Origin: Muribaculaceae bacterium
GTDB lineage: Bacteria > Bacteroidota > Bacteroidia > Bacteroidales > Muribaculaceae
Length of the DNA: 53,007 nt
Assembly: GCA_016292745.1 (NCBI GenBank)
Contig: JAEDFO010000010.1
Location: 1 to 53,007 of the forward strand
Reading direction: 5' to 3'
This document shows positions 28,001 to 35,033 of this stretch, one piece after another; position 1 is the stretch's first letter, and each line of letters opens with the position of its first letter. The position numbers were made by a program, and so were the translations under genes. The notes beneath the pieces were generated by a model, which searched no databases, was not told the origin of the DNA, and saw only the letters and a program-made list of their open reading frames with translations.

Positions 28001-28225
28001 TACATTCACATACTTTGCGTCGGAAGGCACGTTTGAAATAGTGAAACGTCCTTCTGCATCGGTAGTTGAGCCGATTTTTGTGCCATCAACGATAATGGTG
28101 GCGCCAATCACCGGTTCGCCCTCGGCTTCGGTAACCACAACACCGGTTATCGACGTCGATTGTGCTCTTGCTGATATGCCTAACAATAGGCTTATGGCCA
28201 GCAACACCGAATACTTAATTCTCAT
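25061..28225 (-). CDS. SusC/RagA TonB-dependent outer-membrane transporter
   Basis: This 1054-residue protein has a signal peptide (about 1-21) and a CarboxypepD_reg-like domain (about 25-100). Then come the TonB box region ELDEVIVVAYGT, the plug (KVAGLQL, IRIRGVGS, YVIDGVPV, LKDAAASSLYGSRAANGVI) and a 22-strand barrel ending in FGIELKF. There is no STN domain, so no sign of direct anti-sigma signalling. It imports oligomers captured by its SusD partner, using TonB energy. A -7 element is at 28278-28285. It heads a two-gene operon. Confidence 0.95.
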   Translation of the reverse strand: MRIKYSVLLAISLLLGISARAQSTSITGVVVTEAEGEPVIGATIIVDGTKIGSTTDAEGRFTISNVPSDAKYVNVTYVGMKPVKAAIAPQMKVALVSAVEELDEVIVVAYGTAKKSSYAGSAALVKADAIKDIPTTTFENALNGKVAGLQLTNNSGQAGSAPAIRIRGVGSMNAGNEPLYVIDGVPVSSGNIGQMDGEIYSTNNIMNSLNPEDIESISVLKDAAASSLYGSRAANGVILITTKKGNTGRPEVSFKAEVGFTPSWATDNYETASVQDNVNMLYTVFHDYATAGEGDSDADANAYALKQLNKKFNKHGYKFSTTGILARENVLIEEYDNSGRGGKYFDWDKAYFRTAVYQTYDLSVSGATDKTNYYSSLSFTKDDGRLRVNSFKRVSGRVNLTQKVGSIVELTTNASYARTEKQGYNDTRSTGANYFMQTRNLLWGLYWPTDYKTGLPWTSRYGSYAYNGFYYDNEWENKSVTSKLLAAETLTLHLLPGLDVRSLLSYDRTEVNDHIYYSADHFYGASDNGNVSEYRTTYNKLVSSTTANYNVSLFDAHNIGIMAGFEAEKNTSDYLRATGTNLPVSTLHTVSTAGTQTAAGYSWGNSMASILSKLDYNFNEQYFLSASYRRDGSSRLSKDKRWGNFWSVAGAWNINKERFMADVDVINSLRLRASYGVNGTLPTDLYGYMSLINYSTKYMGNPGGAVTSIGNDDLSWETSYNTNIGIDFAMLDNRLHGTIEYFNRDSKNLLQDVPISQVTGFTSTLQNIGRINNHGLEIEIGGDIISKGDWLWSASVNATFLSSKVKELYGGADIIWYDPTGGDDRAQYVYREGSPTLSFYGLEWAGVDRSNGKSVYYVNDPDDDTAGDFIYNGRGATYDYDNANYTIIGNATPKVYGGLNTTVSYKGISLSLGFTYKIGGQLYDGAYKDVADDGYYWERIRSDNYCKNLWTPENPDGTEPAISGLDLTDAMEYSTRHIHNASYLRLKTLSLGYNLPKSVVNKALIKDARVFFSGSNLLTFSKYKDADPEVNEYGTRGWETPLGKTFVFGIELKF

Positions 28226-28277
28226 AGGGGTTTCTTTTAATGATAAATAAACTCAATAAACTCTCTCTAATTTTTGG

Positions 28278-28285
28278 CAAATATA
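28278..28285 (-). promoter_or_regulatory. -7 element for the orphan SusCD operon
   Basis: TATATTTG on the - strand, 53 bp before the SusC ATG, is a full TAnnTTTG match. The surrounding 28226-28455 is very AT-rich and shows no gene. No TTTG lies at the expected spacing. Confidence 0.5.
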
Positions 28286-28455
28286 ATTATTATTTTTCAT
28301 AATGATAGATTTTCAATGTTTTTCTTTACATTTTTCTTTATTTCTTCCAATTATAGCCCACTTTTTCAATTAATAACTGTAAATTTTATATATTTTTTGA
28401 TTCATTTACATATTTTCAGCTTACAAAATGCAACCCACATGGCATATAAAATACA

Positions 28456-28488
28456 AGCCGCTCTGTCGCGCAGTGCGATAGAGCGGCT
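28456..28488 (-). terminator. Terminator after the Wza-like gene
   Basis: A 14-bp stem (AGCCGCTCTGTCGC, 28456-28469, with 28475-28488; one G-T pair) around a 5-nt loop is followed on the - strand by GTATTTTATATG. It lies about 20 bp after the stop of the export lipoprotein gene. Confidence 0.8.
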
Positions 28489-28508
28489 GTGTATAGATTT
28501 CGAAGAAA

Positions 28509-29315
28509 TTAGTCCTTAATTGTCAATGCAATCACAAGCGAAGCGATAACCGAGGCTGCACTTACAATGGTCGATACCACCGACAGCTTGAAGGCGTTGT
28601 TCTGGTTGTAGCTCGAATTATCCTGACGTATCTTGTTAGGTTCAACGTAAACCACATCGTTCTGCTTGAGATAGAAATAAGGCGAAGATGTGACATTAGA
28701 ATCTCCGAGGTTGAGGCGGGCATAGTGCTTCTCACCATCTATCTCGCGGATAACCAGCACATTGCTGCGCTTACCGAATTCGGTGAGGTCGCCGGCCGAG
28801 GCAAGAGCATCGAGCACCGAGAATCGCTGACTGCGCACAAGCACCTGACGGGGCTCCTTCACTTCGCCAATAACATTCACCTTGAAGTTAATGAGTTCGG
28901 TGCGAACAATGGGGTCGGTAACCTGCTCCGAGATTTTTTCGGTGAGCATTTTGTTGATTTCAGATGTAGTCATGCCGGCCACATGCAGCACGCCAAGCTG
29001 CGGAAAAAGGATATTACCATCGGCATCGACGATATAGGTTTGCTGCTGGGGCTGCGTTGTCAATTTATCAGAAACATTTTCCTGTGTAGCCGGATTAGCC
29101 AATGGCAGGTTGAAGTGGGCAGTAGCCTGTGGCGAAAGCGATGTCACAGTGATGAAAAGCTCATCCTGGGGGACAATGCGGATTTCGTAGGTCGATGAGC
29201 CCATAACACCCTCAGTGGCAGTGCTCAAGTCCTCGAAATAAGCCAGTTTCTCCTTTGTCTTGCACGACACGAGCAACAGAGCTGCACACAGAAGAACTAA
29301 TTTAATCTTGTTCAT
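28509..29315 (-). CDS. Wza-like polysaccharide export lipoprotein
   Basis: This 268-residue lipoprotein (LLVSC, Cys18) has a Poly_export domain (about 43-145; YEIRIVPQDELFITV, IVDADGNILFPQLGVLHVAG) and an SLBB domain (about 148-235; VNVIGEVKEPRQVLV, SVLDALASAGDLTEFGKRSNV). It ends with a hydrophobic segment (about 244-266) that would form or cross the outer membrane. Members form the outer-membrane channel for capsule or exopolysaccharide. Here no Wzc kinase/co-polymerase or glycosyltransferase cluster is adjacent, so it is an orphan copy. It is co-directional with the SDR and ychF genes 59 bp upstream. Confidence 0.88.
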   Translation of the reverse strand: MNKIKLVLLCAALLLVSCKTKEKLAYFEDLSTATEGVMGSSTYEIRIVPQDELFITVTSLSPQATAHFNLPLANPATQENVSDKLTTQPQQQTYIVDADGNILFPQLGVLHVAGMTTSEINKMLTEKISEQVTDPIVRTELINFKVNVIGEVKEPRQVLVRSQRFSVLDALASAGDLTEFGKRSNVLVIREIDGEKHYARLNLGDSNVTSSPYFYLKQNDVVYVEPNKIRQDNSSYNQNNAFKLSVVSTIVSAASVIASLVIALTIKD

Positions 29316-29374
29316 ATTGTTGTAAATGTTATAGTTTCTAATGAAAATAACGCATCAAGGTTGCAAATATTGTA

Positions 29375-30229
29375 CTACTCAACGTATATCATCTTGCGGG
29401 TCATGCCACCGTCGACCACAATGTTTTCGCCATTGATAAAATCGCTGTCGGGGCGACACAGAAACAGGCACACATTGGCAATGTCGTCGGGTTTGCCCAC
29501 ACGCCGCGAAGGATGCTGTGCATGGTCGGCCTCGGTGAGAGCCTCGTAGCCGATGGTTTGAATCCATCCGGGAGATATTGCATTGACAGTAACGTTAACC
29601 CCACTCATCGAAGCCATCAGCGAATGGGTGATGGCAGCCACCGCACCTTTCGAAGCCGAATAGCCTATTGTTCCAGGCTCGCTCATGAGATAGCGCGTAG
29701 AGCAGATGTTGACAATGCGACCATAGCCGGGAATCTGCGGGAGCGAGCGGCGATGAATGGCCATGAAGCGCGAAGTGACAAACACGGGGCGCAGATTCAC
29801 GGCAATCAGATGGTTGAAATCGTCGATGGTAGTATCCTCGAGAGGTTTGAACTCACCCACCCCTACGTTGTTGATTATCACATCGACATCACCCCAAAGC
29901 GCCACAATGTCGGCAAGGCATTGCTCAAGAGCAGAAGTGTCGGTAACATCAAGTGGATAGAAGCGGGCCCCCAGCTGCTGGGCTGCGGCATTTCCAGCCT
30001 TGGAATCGATATCACAGAACGCTACCTGGCAGTTTGCCTTGCGGAATGCAGCAACGATGGCGCGGCCTATACCGTTGGCGCCACCGGTTACAAACACCCT
30101 GCGAGGCGGAAAGTTCACCTCTATGCAATCGGGGTGAGTGCGGTACACCACCTTGCGAGCCGCCGATTTGCGGGCAAGCTGTTGCGCCTTGAACTCCTCG
30201 TATTTGTTCTCCAGATAGTTATCGGCCAT
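29375..30229 (-). CDS. Short-chain dehydrogenase/reductase
   Basis: This 284-residue SDR has an N-terminal extension of about 44 residues with charged helices before the Rossmann fold. The cofactor motif is TGGANGIG (48-55); Asp73 at the end of strand 2 (FCDID) favours NAD(H). NNVG replaces NNAG. The catalytic set is Ser177, Tyr190 and Lys194 (YSASK). The end VDGGMTRKM is the classical SDR tail. The substrate is unknown. It lies 24 bp after ychF and may share its transcript. Confidence 0.85.
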   Translation of the reverse strand: MADNYLENKYEEFKAQQLARKSAARKVVYRTHPDCIEVNFPPRRVFVTGGANGIGRAIVAAFRKANCQVAFCDIDSKAGNAAAQQLGARFYPLDVTDTSALEQCLADIVALWGDVDVIINNVGVGEFKPLEDTTIDDFNHLIAVNLRPVFVTSRFMAIHRRSLPQIPGYGRIVNICSTRYLMSEPGTIGYSASKGAVAAITHSLMASMSGVNVTVNAISPGWIQTIGYEALTEADHAQHPSRRVGKPDDIANVCLFLCRPDSDFINGENIVVDGGMTRKMIYVE

Positions 30230-30253
30230 GACAATCAGCTGAGCTGAAGTAAT

Positions 30254-31357
30254 TTACACGTTAAACAAGAAGTGCATTATGTCGCCGTCCTGTACCACAT
30301 ACTCTTTGCCTTCTACGCTCATTTTTCCGGCAGCCTTCACAGCAGCCTCGCTTCCGAGCGCTACAAAGTCGTCGTACTTGATAACCTCGGCGCGGATGAA
30401 GCCACGCTCGAAGTCGGTGTGGATTACACCGGCGCACTGCGGAGCCTTCGAGCCCTTGCGATATGTCCAGGCGCGCACCTCGTCGCTTCCGGCGGTGAGG
30501 AATGTTTCGAGATTGAGCAAGCTGTAAGCCTTCTTGATGAGACGATTAACACCCGATTCCTCGAGACCGATTTCGTTCAGAAACATCTGACGCTCCTCGA
30601 ATGTATCGAATTCGGCAATCTCGCTTTCGGTTTTGGCGGCTATAATCAGCACTTCTGCGCCTTCCTTATCGGCGGCCTCGCGCACGGCATCAACATACTT
30701 GTTTCCGGCAACAGCCGAGTCGTCGTCGACATTGCACACATACATCACCGGCTTGTTTGTGAGCAGGAAGAGGTCGCGGGCATAGCGTTGCTCATCCTTG
30801 CCGTCGAAGCTCACTGTGCGAGCCGGAAGGCCTTGCTCGAGAGCCTCCTTGTATTGACGGAGCACCTCATACTGCATCTTGGCCACCTTGTCGCCACCGG
30901 TCTGGGCTTGTTTCTGCACCTTTGCAATACGGCTGTCGATGCTTTCGAGGTCCTTTAACTGAAGTTCGTAGTCAATGATTTCCTTATCGCGGATAGGGTC
31001 GATGGTACCGTCAACGTGAGTGATATTGTCGTCGTCGAAACAGCGAAGCACGTGAAGGATGGCATCGGTTTCACGAATATTGGCCAGGAACTTGTTGCCG
31101 AGGCCTTCACCCTTCGATGCACCCTTCACCAAGCCGGCAATATCAACTATTTCAACCGTTGTGGGGATTACTCGCTGTGGATTGCAAAGCTCGGCGAGCT
31201 TGTTCAAGCGCTCGTCGGGCACAGTGATAACGCCCACATTAGGTTCGATAGTGCAGAAAGGGAAATTAGCCGACTGCGCCTTGGCATTCGACAAGCAATT
31301 GAAAAGAGTCGACTTACCGACGTTCGGCAGACCGACGATACCACATTTAAGTGCCAT
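30254..31357 (-). CDS. ychF: YchF/OLA1-type ATPase
   Basis: This 367-residue Obg-family P-loop protein starts MALKCGIVGLPNVGKSTLFN and has DIAGLVKGASKGEGLGNKFL as G2/G3. The usual NKxD guanine motif is replaced (VCNVDDDS), as expected for YchF, which prefers ATP. The C-terminal TGS domain runs from about 283 to 366. YchF binds ribosomes and is linked to stress and translational quality control. Length and motifs are canonical. A complete promoter lies at 31393-31424. Confidence 0.95.
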   Translation of the reverse strand: MALKCGIVGLPNVGKSTLFNCLSNAKAQSANFPFCTIEPNVGVITVPDERLNKLAELCNPQRVIPTTVEIVDIAGLVKGASKGEGLGNKFLANIRETDAILHVLRCFDDDNITHVDGTIDPIRDKEIIDYELQLKDLESIDSRIAKVQKQAQTGGDKVAKMQYEVLRQYKEALEQGLPARTVSFDGKDEQRYARDLFLLTNKPVMYVCNVDDDSAVAGNKYVDAVREAADKEGAEVLIIAAKTESEIAEFDTFEERQMFLNEIGLEESGVNRLIKKAYSLLNLETFLTAGSDEVRAWTYRKGSKAPQCAGVIHTDFERGFIRAEVIKYDDFVALGSEAAVKAAGKMSVEGKEYVVQDGDIMHFLFNV

Positions 31358-31392
31358 ATCTTTGTTATATTTTATTCTGTTTTACGGGACTG

Positions 31393-31424
31393 CAAAGTTA
31401 CTGCAAACGGCGAAGAAATGCAAG
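31393..31424 (-). promoter_or_regulatory. Promoter of ychF
   Basis: On the - strand CTTG (31424-31421), a 20-bp spacer and TAACTTTG (31400-31393) fit the Bacteroidota consensus, 36 bp before the ychF ATG. Confidence 0.65.
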
Positions 31425-31459
31425 CATTTGGCAGTGACGTCGAAAAAGATAGCCACAAA

Positions 31460-31491
31460 TTACAGTTAACCGACGTTTATGGCTATATTTG
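31460..31491 (+). promoter_or_regulatory. Promoter of the beta-helix gene
   Basis: TATATTTG (31484-31491) is a full -7 match 25 bp before the ATG. TTAC (31460-31463) sits 20 bp upstream in the -33 position, a weak match. It diverges from the ychF promoter. Confidence 0.55.
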
Positions 31492-31516
31492 CACGGTAAC
31501 AAATACATATTGAATT

Positions 31517-33091
31517 ATGCGCAACATTCTATTCATAGCCTTGGCAATACTGGGCATAGCGGTGGGCAATGCTGCCCTCAACCGAGTGGAAATAGGGGCG
31601 ACGGCCACTGCCACCACCTTCTCGAAAGTCAACACAATATACGTTATCAGCGGCGATGTGAAGCTCTCGGGCACAGTGAGCATCGGCGCCAACAGCATAT
31701 TACAGTTCGACGGCGGCACACTCTCGGGGGCTACGCTGGTGGGCAACAACACCGAGATTGTGGCGCCACACTACCCCATTCTCAGCGGTTGCCGCCTCGA
31801 CGGCACTTTCACCAACGCCGAGATGTCGGCACACTGGTTCGGAGCCAAGGGCGACGGCATCAGCGACGATGCTCCCGCCATCAACAATGCCCTTGCCAAC
31901 GCCGGAACAGCAACAGTGACTCTCGACAACCGCCGCTATCTGGTGAAACAACCTATAAACATCAACCGCAAAGGCCAACGACTGCGCTGTGCCGGAACCA
32001 TTGCAACAAAATCGGGGTGCACAGCGCTGCAAATAATGGCACACAATGCCAAAATCGACATCAACCGGATGGAAAACCTCGCAAACAAGGGCAAAAAGCC
32101 ACAGGAATTCACCGGAACTGCCATTCTGTTTACCGGCAACACCTACCACGTTGACCTCGACGTGGGCACCATCGAATTCTTCGAGAGAGGGTTATCGTTT
32201 GTGCCCGAGGGCATCGATGGATACGGCTATGCCGGCTCGCAATACTGCAAGATTAACTTCCAGATAATCAACTCCAAATATTGCATATATATCGATGTTT
32301 TCAAGCATGGCACCGACACCTTCAACACATGGTTCAATGAAAACCAATTCTTCGGCGGCCGCCTGATTGGCTACTACGGCATATATTCCACCAAGCCAAG
32401 CCGCTCCAACACCGGCAAGGTGGATGTGCTCAACGGAAACGTTTTCTATTCCATTGGTTTCGAGGACATTTACTACCCTATCTGCCTCAACCATTGCTGG
32501 CTTTGCTCGTTCCACGACCTGCGCATGTCGGAATCGTTGCACAGCGACACCTATATCGACCTCGACGACTGCATGTCGCTTGACATCGACGTTAAATCGA
32601 TGATACCGTACAAGAGAGTGAAGGCCACCAACTGCCGCGACGTGAAGATTTCACGCTGCTTCACCGACGACGGTTATGGGGTAGCAAACCGCAACCGCGT
32701 ATTATACCTGGATTCGCAAAATGGGGTCGACATGAAGTTCATAGCATCTGACCTGGCTCCGCGCAACTATATCAAGGAGGTTTACTACGGCAGAAACACT
32801 GCCGCCGGAGCGCGGATAGGCTTCAACGACCTTATGATTTCAACATATGACGGCCAACAGAAGCTTTCCGACTTTTGCCATATTATCCTCGATTCGGGAT
32901 ATTTGCTCACTGTCGACTTCAGCAACTCTATAAAGACTATCGCGCCCGATATGACGCTGAAAATCAGTCTATACGATGGTGCATCAGTGAATTTCGTCAA
33001 CGGGACCAGCAAAGTGGCCGCAGTGAGCCAGTCGGGCACCTACCGGGTGGCCTTCGACTCAAACGGCAACGTAAAGCTATTCAAGCTATAG
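31517..33091 (+). CDS. Secreted tailspike-like pectate-lyase-fold protein
   Basis: This 524-residue protein has a signal peptide (about 1-19) and a beta-rich N-terminal domain. Next comes SAHWFGAKGDGISDDAPAIN (about 109-128), the entry motif of the Pectate_lyase_3 / phage tailspike right-handed beta-helix fold. The helix seems to span about 130-450, with a small beta domain at the end. Proteins of this fold are lyases, hydrolases or epimerases on polysaccharides, or binding fibres. No catalytic set can be assigned by eye. It is monocistronic, with its own promoter, and converges on the GT2 gene 12 bp away. Its location next to core genes rather than a PUL gives no substrate clue. Confidence 0.65.
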   Translation: MRNILFIALAILGIAVGNAALNRVEIGATATATTFSKVNTIYVISGDVKLSGTVSIGANSILQFDGGTLSGATLVGNNTEIVAPHYPILSGCRLDGTFTNAEMSAHWFGAKGDGISDDAPAINNALANAGTATVTLDNRRYLVKQPININRKGQRLRCAGTIATKSGCTALQIMAHNAKIDINRMENLANKGKKPQEFTGTAILFTGNTYHVDLDVGTIEFFERGLSFVPEGIDGYGYAGSQYCKINFQIINSKYCIYIDVFKHGTDTFNTWFNENQFFGGRLIGYYGIYSTKPSRSNTGKVDVLNGNVFYSIGFEDIYYPICLNHCWLCSFHDLRMSESLHSDTYIDLDDCMSLDIDVKSMIPYKRVKATNCRDVKISRCFTDDGYGVANRNRVLYLDSQNGVDMKFIASDLAPRNYIKEVYYGRNTAAGARIGFNDLMISTYDGQQKLSDFCHIILDSGYLLTVDFSNSIKTIAPDMTLKISLYDGASVNFVNGTSKVAAVSQSGTYRVAFDSNGNVKLFKL

Positions 33092-33103
33092 CGCCGGCCT
33101 TTG

Positions 33104-34105
33104 TCAGAATACTTTACGGCCCTTCAGATAATACTCAACAACGATATTTCGCCACGAATGCGGAAACCGGCCCAGCAGGTTCTCGCCATCGACCGGCACC
33201 GAATACCGATGGCATTGCTTGCTGAAATCGCGATGGGCGCGAAACACTGCCATAACATTCTGATAGTCGAACTTTATCAGAAACATCAGCAGTGCCAATG
33301 TGTCGTAAAGCCGGCGAATGAACAGAAGACGCCGGTTGTCGCGCAGCGGCACATTCTTATAGAGCAGGAACAGATTGTTCCGGAAATTCAGATATGTTTT
33401 TCGCGGATTCGACGCCGGCAAACTGCCTCCTCCGAGGTGACGCACCGACGATTGAGGAATCACCTTGATGTCGTAGCCCATGCGGTGGATGCGCCAGCAC
33501 AGGTCGATTTCCTCCATATGGGCAAAGAAATCCTTATCGAGACCGCCAGCCCTGAGATATACCTCGCTGCGGATAAACAGGGCAGCTCCGGTGGCCCAGA
33601 AAATGCTTGTAACATCATCGTACTGACCATGGTCGCTCTCGACGGTATCGAACACACGCCCGCGACAGAACGGATAGCCATGACAGTCGATAAATCCGCC
33701 TGACGCACCGGCATACTCGAACATTTCGGGATGAGTGTACGACATCAGTTTCGGCTGGCAGGCTGCCACCTGCTGATGCTTCTCAAGATAATCGTAGAGC
33801 GGCTCAATCCAGCCGGGAAGAGCCTGCACATCGGAGTTGAGCAACACACAATAGCGGTAATCAGCGCACTGCGCAATGGCTCGGTTATACCCCTCAGCAT
33901 AGCCGTAATTCTCGGCAAATCTGATAATCTTCACTTGCGGGAAAGTCGTGGCTACATAAGCCAACGAGCCATCAGTGCTGCCGTTATCGGCCACCACCAC
34001 ATCGGCAATATCGGGATTGGTGTTTTCGACCACCGACCCAAGGAATTCGCGCAACAGTTTCTCGCCGTTCCAGTTAAGGATTATCACGGCCACGTTCTTA
34101 GTCAT
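33104..34105 (-). CDS. Family 2 glycosyltransferase
   Basis: This 333-residue GT-A enzyme starts VAVIILNWNGEKLL and has VVADNGSTDGSLA (about 35-47) and the DxD-like LLNSDVQALPGW (about 88-99). An acceptor-site ED-like region, AHMEEIDLCWRIHRMGYDIK, follows. Such enzymes transfer rhamnosyl, galactosyl or similar residues to surface glycans. It is the last gene of mtaB-lpxL-GT2 and overlaps lpxL by 8 bp. Next to a lipid A acyltransferase, a role in lipid A core or LPS sugar addition is a fair guess, not shown. Confidence 0.88.
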   Translation of the reverse strand: MTKNVAVIILNWNGEKLLREFLGSVVENTNPDIADVVVADNGSTDGSLAYVATTFPQVKIIRFAENYGYAEGYNRAIAQCADYRYCVLLNSDVQALPGWIEPLYDYLEKHQQVAACQPKLMSYTHPEMFEYAGASGGFIDCHGYPFCRGRVFDTVESDHGQYDDVTSIFWATGAALFIRSEVYLRAGGLDKDFFAHMEEIDLCWRIHRMGYDIKVIPQSSVRHLGGGSLPASNPRKTYLNFRNNLFLLYKNVPLRDNRRLLFIRRLYDTLALLMFLIKFDYQNVMAVFRAHRDFSKQCHRYSVPVDGENLLGRFPHSWRNIVVEYYLKGRKVF

Positions 34106-35033
34106 CTGACAATGGTGTTAAAGGTTGTGCACACTCGGTGCATTTATGTTTCCAGCGCTTGTGGGTCCAAAGCCACAGCTCGGGCTGGCGGCGGATGGAG
34201 CTTTCGAGCAGAGCCACATATGCATCGGTGATGGCCCGCGGCGGCTGCACGCGCTGGTTGGTAGTGATTTTTCGCATTGTGGTGCGATATCGGCCACGGC
34301 CAAGCTTCTCGGTGTCGAAATAGAACACGTCGTAGTCGAGTTTACGGATAATGGTCTCGGTGCCGCTAATCATTGCGGTGTCGTGATTCAGGAAACGCAC
34401 CACATGGTGGGTATCGACGCCGCTGGGATGCTGGTCGGAGATGAAACCGGTTACAGCCACCTTTCCGCTGCGCTTTAGGCGCAGCAAGTCGCGGAACGAT
34501 TCGCGTTTTTCGTAGGAACTGGAATTGAAACGGCTGCGCAGACGCAGGAAAAACGCATCGAACCACTCATTGTTCAGCCTACGGTAAATCTGGCCGAAAG
34601 CCACCTCGTCGGTAGAGAAGCGGCTCCATAGGGTTATCGACGACAGATATTCCCAGTTGGCATAATGCCCTGCATACACAGCCACCGAGCGGCCGGCAGC
34701 CACCGAGCGGTCAACTTCCTCGACATTTACAAATTCCATCATCTGGCGCACTTTGGCGTCGCTGATGTGCAGCAGCTTTATTGTCTCAACGAAATAGTCG
34801 GCAAAATGGCGATAGAACCGACGCTCAGTGCGACGGCACTCTGCGACACTCATCTCAGGGAACGATTCTCCGATGTTTCTGTGCACCACTTTCACGCGAT
34901 AGCGCACCACATAGCGTATAAGCACAAACAGCACATCCGACAATCCATAGAGCACCCACATAGGCAGCAGCGCCATACCGTGCAGCAGCAGGCTTACGGG
35001 AGCATACAATATGTCGGACCGCGAGATTTTCAT
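34098..35033 (-). CDS. Lipid A biosynthesis acyltransferase, LpxL/HtrB family
   Basis: This 311-residue inner-membrane enzyme adds a secondary acyl chain to lipid A. The catalytic HxxxxE is His123 and Glu128 in AGHYANWEYL. The N-terminal hydrophobic helix (about 8-42), HRNIGESFPE and FISDQHPSG are family blocks. Bacteroides lipid A is penta-acylated and needs one such enzyme. Its ATG overlaps the mtaB stop by 4 bp and its own end overlaps the GT2 start, so the three are translationally coupled. Confidence 0.9.
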   Translation of the reverse strand: MKISRSDILYAPVSLLLHGMALLPMWVLYGLSDVLFVLIRYVVRYRVKVVHRNIGESFPEMSVAECRRTERRFYRHFADYFVETIKLLHISDAKVRQMMEFVNVEEVDRSVAAGRSVAVYAGHYANWEYLSSITLWSRFSTDEVAFGQIYRRLNNEWFDAFFLRLRSRFNSSSYEKRESFRDLLRLKRSGKVAVTGFISDQHPSGVDTHHVVRFLNHDTAMISGTETIIRKLDYDVFYFDTEKLGRGRYRTTMRKITTNQRVQPPRAITDAYVALLESSIRRQPELWLWTHKRWKHKCTECAQPLTPLSDD

